Positions 57,351 through 64,000 of a DNA stretch of 64,000 nt are shown piece by piece. The notes beneath the pieces are model-generated. The model was not told the origin of the DNA and did not search any database. It saw only the letters and a program-made list of their open reading frames with translations. The position numbers were made by a program, and so were the translations under genes. The DNA is from Aquatica leii (Eukaryota; Arthropoda; Insecta; Coleoptera; Lampyridae), in assembly GCA_035610365.1 (NCBI GenBank), contig CM069439.1, forward strand, positions 5,022,001-5,086,000, in the 5' to 3' direction. Position 1 is the stretch's first letter, and the number at the start of each line of letters is the position of its first letter.

Positions 57351-60300
57351 AGTAAAGAACAGTGTTAATCTATAATTTATGTTTGCCTAAAATGTAAATA
57401 TTTTTATTAAAAGTTGATAAATTTAATAACGTTGATATTTTAATAATTTTTATTGCACTGCAGATTTGTGTATTTTACAATCTTTAGTAAAATTATTAAT
57501 CTAAGTCAGTTAAAAAACATCTATCTTTCTTCTTTTAGATCCAATTATTTTAGTGACGTCTGTAATAATTATTGTTATAAATTAACAAATTTAAAACAAG
57601 TTTAAAGCAGAGCAGAATTGTAACTTCTTTTACATTTTCTAGTTGGCGGCCGTTTGATACAATTTAGTTTAGTTTTACATTTTTATAAAATAGAACAATA
57701 TCATGGTTATTAACGTTGTTTATAGTTTGTATAAGAACACTCATCTGTAGTTTAAAGTAAAGTTAATTGCATTTTTACAATCTTGGCTGAAAAGTTACAT
57801 ATTGTATATTATACGTTAATCCTTTAAAGTACTTGAGACTTGATATTACACAGCGTATGATCCTTGAATTGTAGTCAATTTTCTATGACAAAGAATGCTC
57901 TATAATTTGATGCACCTGTAACAACACACAAAGATTATAAAACTGATAAAGAAAAGATATATTTTCTTATAAAAGAAAAATAAAATTTTTAATATGAGAG
58001 TGCAACACGCTATGCAGTATGGCATCTTCTCAGAATAAATATAACAACTGAAAGCGCACCCTACTGAGCTACTGCGTTTACTCTTGATGTTCTAATAAAA
58101 ACAAGTAATACCCCGTATGATCCACGATTGAATTTGCTATTGTATTTTATATTTTCTAAAATTGGATTTTTATTTTATATTTGTGTATCGCTGACTGGCA
58201 AAAGATTCTTTTCTTTGATTTTTTAAATTTCGAAAAGTTTCATGCAATGGTCAATATGAATTATAAATATATTGATATACAGATATTGCAGGAAAAAGTA
58301 AAAAATATTATCGGATTATTATACCTTAATAAATTTAAAATAGCAAAAGCTTGCAAATCTAGATTTATGGAGGCTTCTGAAATTAAATTTATTGGATTTA
58401 ACAGAAACGAAAGTACACATTTAATTGTCTGAGTTATTATTTTTCTTTTTTGTATTTTTAGTTGTACAGTTTGATTACAATAAAAACACTATTATGGTTT
58501 TAAGCCAGAAATATATGATTTTAATTAAAATGTGCAGTTAATTACAACGAGCACTGTTATATTAAATAGAATTAAATATTTGCGTTTTAGTTATATTATT
58601 ACATATGAAAAACAGTTCATTTTTAGATTAAAAGATAAATTTGATTTAGTTATACAATCCTGTCACTTTATTAATAAAACAGAAAATACTTTTACTTAAA
58701 CTAAATTTTTTTTTTTTTGGAAAAAAACAGTTTGTAAAGCTAGTTTTTTAAGCTCATTCACAGACTACCTCATTATAATTTTTAGTAATTAAAAAACACA
58801 ATAAAAAATAATTTACATTAAATAGTAAACTACGTATTAAAAAATTGAATATTAAATTTTTTTTTCTAATTTGTAGTCGATATTGTAATCAACTAAAAGC
58901 TTTAACCTGTTTTACAAACATGTAAATTTTCAAATACCTTCTAAAACATTAAGATACTTAAATCGTAAATTATGCATAACTTAGCATAAATTTATAACCA
59001 GAAATTATTTGAAAAATGGCACTAAAAAAGAATGTGAGATTTGTTTCTAGTATACGTAAAATATCTGTAGGGACACATTATTTTTAATGTTTGTTTTTCA
59101 GTTAGTTCTCCTTTAAAATTCTTGAGTAAGAACAAGAGATGACCTATATCGCATATCAAAATGTCTAGAACGGTCGTAAAGAAAAACAATTTTTCCATTC
59201 GAATGCATTTGGCATTTAGCTAATGAATTCTTAAAGTTGGCTGCATATCGAGTGGTAACTTATATCCAAATGTTCATAAATTTTACTTTCGGAAATAACC
59301 TAATATTTCAATAACACATAGTGTTTTTGTAATGTATTAGTCTTATTATTTTATATACGTTGTTAGTTTACTTTTTATTTGTTGCATATTTTTTTAATTA
59401 TTAGGTTAAAAACTTTCAATAAAAATTTTTGATAAAAGGAGTTCTAATGCTGTAGAAAACAACAAAAACAAATTAGTTATATGTAACCGTAGTTAAAAAT
59501 GTAGTAATTTCTGTTAAAAAAATTTCTAAATGTCTTTATTAAAGCTTAATTTGTTCGTAAGCTAAATTTTATTTATCAAGCACTTTTTTAAAAGTTAATA
59601 CTTTGTGACAACTTTTAAGTGCATAATTTTATAGTTTAGCATTTAAATTTGTTTCTAATAAGTTATTTCATTTAAAAATTACAGTAAAAATATTTTAAAA
59701 ATAATTTAATAGGTTTATAATAGAATATGTATTCAGATTTAATTTATTATAGAAAAGATTAAGCTAATAACTTGCTTGTATTTGCAAACAACAATAACCG
59801 ATAGAAAAGCTTATACTGTTTGCTTTAATTTAGTCCCAATTTATGCAAAACGGTGTAGAATGACGCCTAATTAGTTAAAGCAATTTGTTTAATTAACAAA
59901 TATGTCTATATAACCAGACATGTTGTGTTTCTATTATAATACGAAAATAGATAGACACTGTTTATCAAACGGTAGAAAAATAATATGCAAAACCAAAAGT
60001 AAACATAAGTGCAAAGATATTATTTGAAATGGTAAAGTACTTTAACCGACTAGTTTCGAAACATGTAATTCACAATACATTTTTCTATGTGACATTAAAA
60101 GTTTAGCTTTATTAAGCACGTTCTGCTTATCAAAATAAACATAACATTTTTTTTGGAAGATATCTTACAAATCAGCGATTATTTTGTTTCACAACGGTTT
60201 CTTCGGGTGACACGTTTGTTTTAAAGTGATTTACAAAAATATTGATTTTAGAATAAGAAAAAAAGTTTTGCATTGAGATAAATTGTAGATAACTCCAACT

Positions 60301-62570
60301 ATTTTACACTGTATTGCATTCAAAACAAGTTTAAATGCATTTAGAATAGTTAAGAGCTTCTAAAGCGATACGATGTCATTGAGACGTTGTTCAGTTAGTG
60401 ATGTTTGGATGGTCTTGCAGATTCGTGTTTATCCCGTAGAACTTATAAAAGACTGTTATAATTACCTACGTCTCAATAATCTTAATGCAAGATAACCTAA
60501 GAATGAAAACAATAATTTGTCCAGTGGTTATGAAAAGTTTTAGATTAACAAGTGCGACTCAATTCCAGTAAATGAAATTAAAGTAGTACTATACAAACTG
60601 AATATTTCCTAGACATAAATTACGCCAAATAAATGCAATTTTATGTAAAGTTTGAAGAGAGCAAAACCAGTGCAGCATATAAAGGAAGTCTGTATTTAAA
60701 TACTGCATTTCAAATTGAAAAAATGCATTTCTTTAGTTGCTTAACATTGAAACAACTGTCTGTCTACTATACATACGACATCCGATTCTTTTGTCTGCTT
60801 GATTTTTAAGCGCGTTTGCATTGAAATGAGATGTGGCTGATTTATTTAAATAGATTAACCGATTAATGTCGTTGTTTTCCGATGCGCCTTGTCTGCAGAC
60901 AAAGAATCAATCCACTTGACTCATTATACTATTGTAACCGTGTCCATGTATGTTGATTTGCGACTTGCGGTATTCGTACTATCTTATAACGATGCCCCAT
61001 CAACCATTTTGCTCGCTGAAAAAAAGAAACAAGACGAATGTATTAAGTGGATAATACGTTACGACGAGAGGAATTAGATCGCATTCTTCGAAATTAAATT
61101 CTTGTATCTCATTAACGAGCTCTAACAAGGAAAATAAATGTATTCGATAACTCAACAACAATGAAATGCAAATTTCCAATAAACAAATAACTAAATTAAC
61201 TCGATTTCATCCTTCTTACTGTACTTATACGTCGCGAAAACCGTATAATCAAGTATTACGGCACAAAAATTAAAGAAAATGACTGCACCGAGTAACTCAC
61301 TTTATCCATTAAGTTAAAAATACCCTAGAAAATTATCGGTTTCTTGTTAGAATTGTGTCTTATCTCTACTGCTTTTAATCTAGTTTCTTAATTAACCAAA
61401 TTTTATTGTAAAAAACAATGCTTTAAAACGTTTAAACACGTCCCTGTAAATTTACGGTGTACAGGAATTAGTGCTTCAGTTACATCTAGTCTTACTGTGA
61501 TCTAGGATTAGTGCCACAAAGAATACTTGTTTATTCCCGTCTTGTAAGTTCAATATGGATTTCGTTGTTAATTTTCTTTAAGAGGTCTATTGAGGCGCGT
61601 TCTACTCTTTAAAACCAACAGAGAGTTGCAACAATATATCTTAGTCGAGTCTGTTGTACCCGATTAATACTTTAATCAATGTTTCTTAAAATTATCTATG
61701 CGTTTACGTTCGGTTTATTTGCGGTTTTGTAACAGTAGTTATTTAGTGAAATGAATAATGTTTAGCTTTTGTTATAAATAGATTTACAAAAAGGTAATAA
61801 ACCACATAGGATTTTAATTGCTTAATTATAGAAGTAAAGTAAAAAACATTTATTGTATTTAATACATTGATTTATGTAAGTAGGCTCTATATTGTTACGT
61901 TTTGATATATTTATATTTATCAATGTCTTGTTTTACGTCAAAAAAATAATTAAATAATATTACGATTGCCACAGCTAAAAAATGTATCACACTTTTCGTA
62001 ACCAAAAATTAAATATTCGAATTATTAAAATTGTATTGTTTTCTTTCAACTGTTTTATATTGGTACTGATTCAATGATACGCGATGGCAAGTGTGTCAAT
62101 GTGTCTTTTAATTTTTCTAAATTGTAAAGCAACTAGTTCCAACAATATTTAAAAATAGTAAAAAGCTAATAAATACTAATGCATTTTTGATATTATAACT
62201 TTACACACCACCGAACCGTTACGAAAAATGTTTGAATTAGAAAACAAAAACAGTTTAACAAAAAAAAACAATTCTTTGTAAAAGTAATTTAAACATGATT
62301 AAAATAAAGAGTCAGCAAAGATTGCTTGAAAAACTTTTGTCTAAGATGGACTTAAATCGGCTTTGAAAAACTTGAGACAAGTCTTGTTTGTTCATGATGT
62401 CCAATTTTACAGCACGATTAGAATTGTAGAATAATTCAATTGGTATTTGGTATTCTACTTTAAATAGTTTTTTAGTAGTTTACATTATTAGCATAAACTA
62501 GTTGAAAAATAATAAAAGGTTGGTATTAAACGATATTGCATATTCTTGAATGATTCCTTTACATACTCTA
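57351..62570. other. AT-rich, no recognisable gene
   Basis: No coding motif recognised. Open frames at 58181-58432 and 60889-61077 (plus) have no family I know. The stretch 60300-61700 is somewhat more complex than its surroundings and might be unique genomic sequence, but I see no exon structure. Confidence 0.5.
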
Positions 62571-62574
62571 TGAC

Positions 62575-62905
62575 ATTGAAATTACAACACCAAGAAGGGA
62601 TGGGAATTTTGTGACCAAACTTGGCAATAAGATTTAGCTACTTAGAGGTAATTAATGAATAAAATTTCAAAGAGAAAGGTCAAAGACAAACACAATTTTG
62701 ATTAAATAATACGTTGGTACCTCTCCTATTGGTTTTGCACTCCCTTGGCCTTTGTGAAATCGATTCCAGCAGGTAGTCGATCTTCTCTTAAGTTATTGTA
62801 TCCCAAGTAACTGGGTGACTATGGTAAAAGATTAACATTGGCCTTTTCAAATCGGTCCATAGAGTGTTTATTAAACTTTAATAAGGAATAAAAAGCTGTG
62901 TGCTA
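62575..62905 (-). pseudogene. Tc1-like transposon 3' end with transposase tail
   Basis: The minus strand reads VTWDTIT-stop-EKIDYLLESISQRPREC followed by a G-T-N motif. This matches the C-terminal W..I..E.I..L..S...R pattern of Tc1-type transposases. The right-hand sequence in plus orientation, ACATTGAAATTACAACACCA, resembles a Tc1-type terminus. Only the tail remains. Confidence 0.45.
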
Positions 62906-63129
62906 AACGTTATAAAAAAATATATTTATATTTCTATTCAATCTTAAATACAAGCACCACTATGCAAAGAAATAGCAATGGAAACATGATTTTTTACCAA
63001 CAAAACTACAACTAGCACTACATGCCAGTAAACTTCAGCACTGATAGCTTTATACCGAGTATTATAATTTACAACAACGGTCTTATTATCCACCTGTCAA
63101 CCGTCGATAATGGGACAAACAAAAATGTC

Positions 63130-63800
63130 AATGTTCAATAGCAACCAAATAAATCCACCTATACAAGCAACAAACAGAAACCAGAATGGGATTATAACAC
63201 CTCTACTGTCTCCACAAAAAAAACACAGAATACTCAGAATACGAAGAAGCTAATGAAACCCAACAACAAAGTAACAAGGTAAAGTTACAAGTCATAACAA
63301 ACTACAAAAAATTAAAAAAATTATAGACAACAATGTCATTAGTCATAGTTTATTCTCTTGGAAGATAAACACTTTAGGGTAGTAACAAGGAACTTACAGG
63401 ACACCACTTCGGTAAAATGCATTAAACTTGCATTGCAAAATGAAAGACACAAAGTCATGTCAGTTATAAATGTACATCACCGCAAAACAAAAATGCCAAA
63501 AAGTCAGTTCTTTATAGACCTGGTACAGAAAGACAACAACAAATAAATTTATAACTTAGACCTTCTTTTAAACGCAGTAATAAAGTTTGAACCACCCTAT
63601 AAAAAAACACAAATTCTACAATTCAAACGTTGCCAATTTTACGGTCACACCAAAAACTATTGTTTCCGTCTGTACTAATGCGTGAAATGTAATAGAAAGC
63701 ACGACTATTGAACATATCCTAAAAACCTAAAAACACACTCAAAAACTTGCAACAGGAAAACAAAAAGCTGTTGGAAATTTTTATGAACAGAACCTTTGAT
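63130..63800 (+). pseudogene. Jockey-type LINE ORF1 (Gag) relic
   Basis: The plus strand reads FRVVTRNLQDTTSVKCIKLA, NVHHRKTKMPKSQFFIDLVQ (the PRE_C2HC region of Jockey Gag), IYNLDLLLNAVIKFEPP, then FKRCQFYGHTKNYC and CVKCNRKHDY. In the first knuckle the leading Cys is Phe; in the second the last Cys is lost. Several stops and a frameshift. The element continues towards the right window edge, but I cannot recognise an endonuclease or RT there. Confidence 0.78.
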
Positions 63801-64000
63801 AAATCTAAGCTCACAACTCCCACAAATATTTTATATTATATTTACAAAACACAACTGAAGCTTAATAAAAAATGATTTTTGAACTAACATCTGAAATAAA
63901 AGAACTCAAAGAAACAGATCGTAGAGCGAGAGGTAGATCAGCAGTAATAATTAGAAAGCAAGTAAAGCACCGGGTATTACCATAGTATAAAAGGGATACT

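Noticed and set aside
58181-58432. 83-residue open frame on the plus strand
   Set aside because: AT-rich composition, no motif; likely chance.
60889-61077. 62-residue open frame on the plus strand
   Set aside because: No recognised motif, no neighbouring coding sequence and length expected by chance.

Overview
The window looks like an AT-rich arthropod, most likely insect, chromosome segment that is a transposon graveyard. I recognise no intact host gene, tRNA, rRNA or CRISPR array. Nearly everything that can be identified is a mobile element or its relic: piggyBac, IS630/Tc1/mariner, pogo, PIF/Harbinger, hAT, an R1-type LINE, other LINE fragments, Ty3/mag and Copia. Almost all are broken by stops, frameshifts or deletions. 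The element mix and the DUF4817-type mariner transposases are what point to an insect.

Region 1 (1-10.6 kb) is a three-level nest. The left end is a piggyBac relic (minus strand) ending at a TTAA at 2071. Next comes a plus-strand relic of an uncharacterised multicopy ORF family (called 'family U' here). An R1-type LINE (3333-10090, minus) splits it, with a 12-bp target duplication. That LINE is itself split between endonuclease and reverse transcriptase by an IS630/Tc1/mariner element (5716-7511) whose transposase is spoiled by one stop codon.

Region 2 (12.7-21 kb) holds mariner-type relics. One has long terminal inverted repeats, and its transposase ORF is interrupted by a 1.5-kb inverted-repeat element. 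A Ty3/mag gag fragment lies nearby. Region 3 (21-27 kb) is an AT-rich desert ending in a second family U relic. Region 4 (28.7-37 kb) carries a pogo transposase, a LINE RT fragment, a PIF/Harbinger transposase with a convergent MADF gene, and a mariner element with 376-bp inverted repeats. That last element has a histone-type 3' stem-loop 50 nt after its transposase stop. Region 5 (37-47 kb) has a 180-bp tandem duplication, a third family U relic, a 240-bp-armed inverted repeat, a Copia fragment, a mariner fragment and much empty AT-rich sequence.

Region 6 (47.2-57.4 kb) is the best preserved. It holds a hAT-type MITE with a perfect 8-bp duplication, a piggyBac element with both ends and an apparent 58-nt intron, and a full-length Ty3 retrotransposon (50726-55377, minus). 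The retrotransposon has near-identical LTRs and a 5-bp duplication and sits inside a hAT transposase relic. A third piggyBac relic follows. Region 7 (57.4-64 kb) is mostly empty, then a Tc1-like tail and a Jockey-type LINE gag relic at the right edge.

There is no operon or pathway here. The relationships between genes are nesting relationships, and these give a relative order of insertions. All identifications rest on motif recognition by eye; no search was run.
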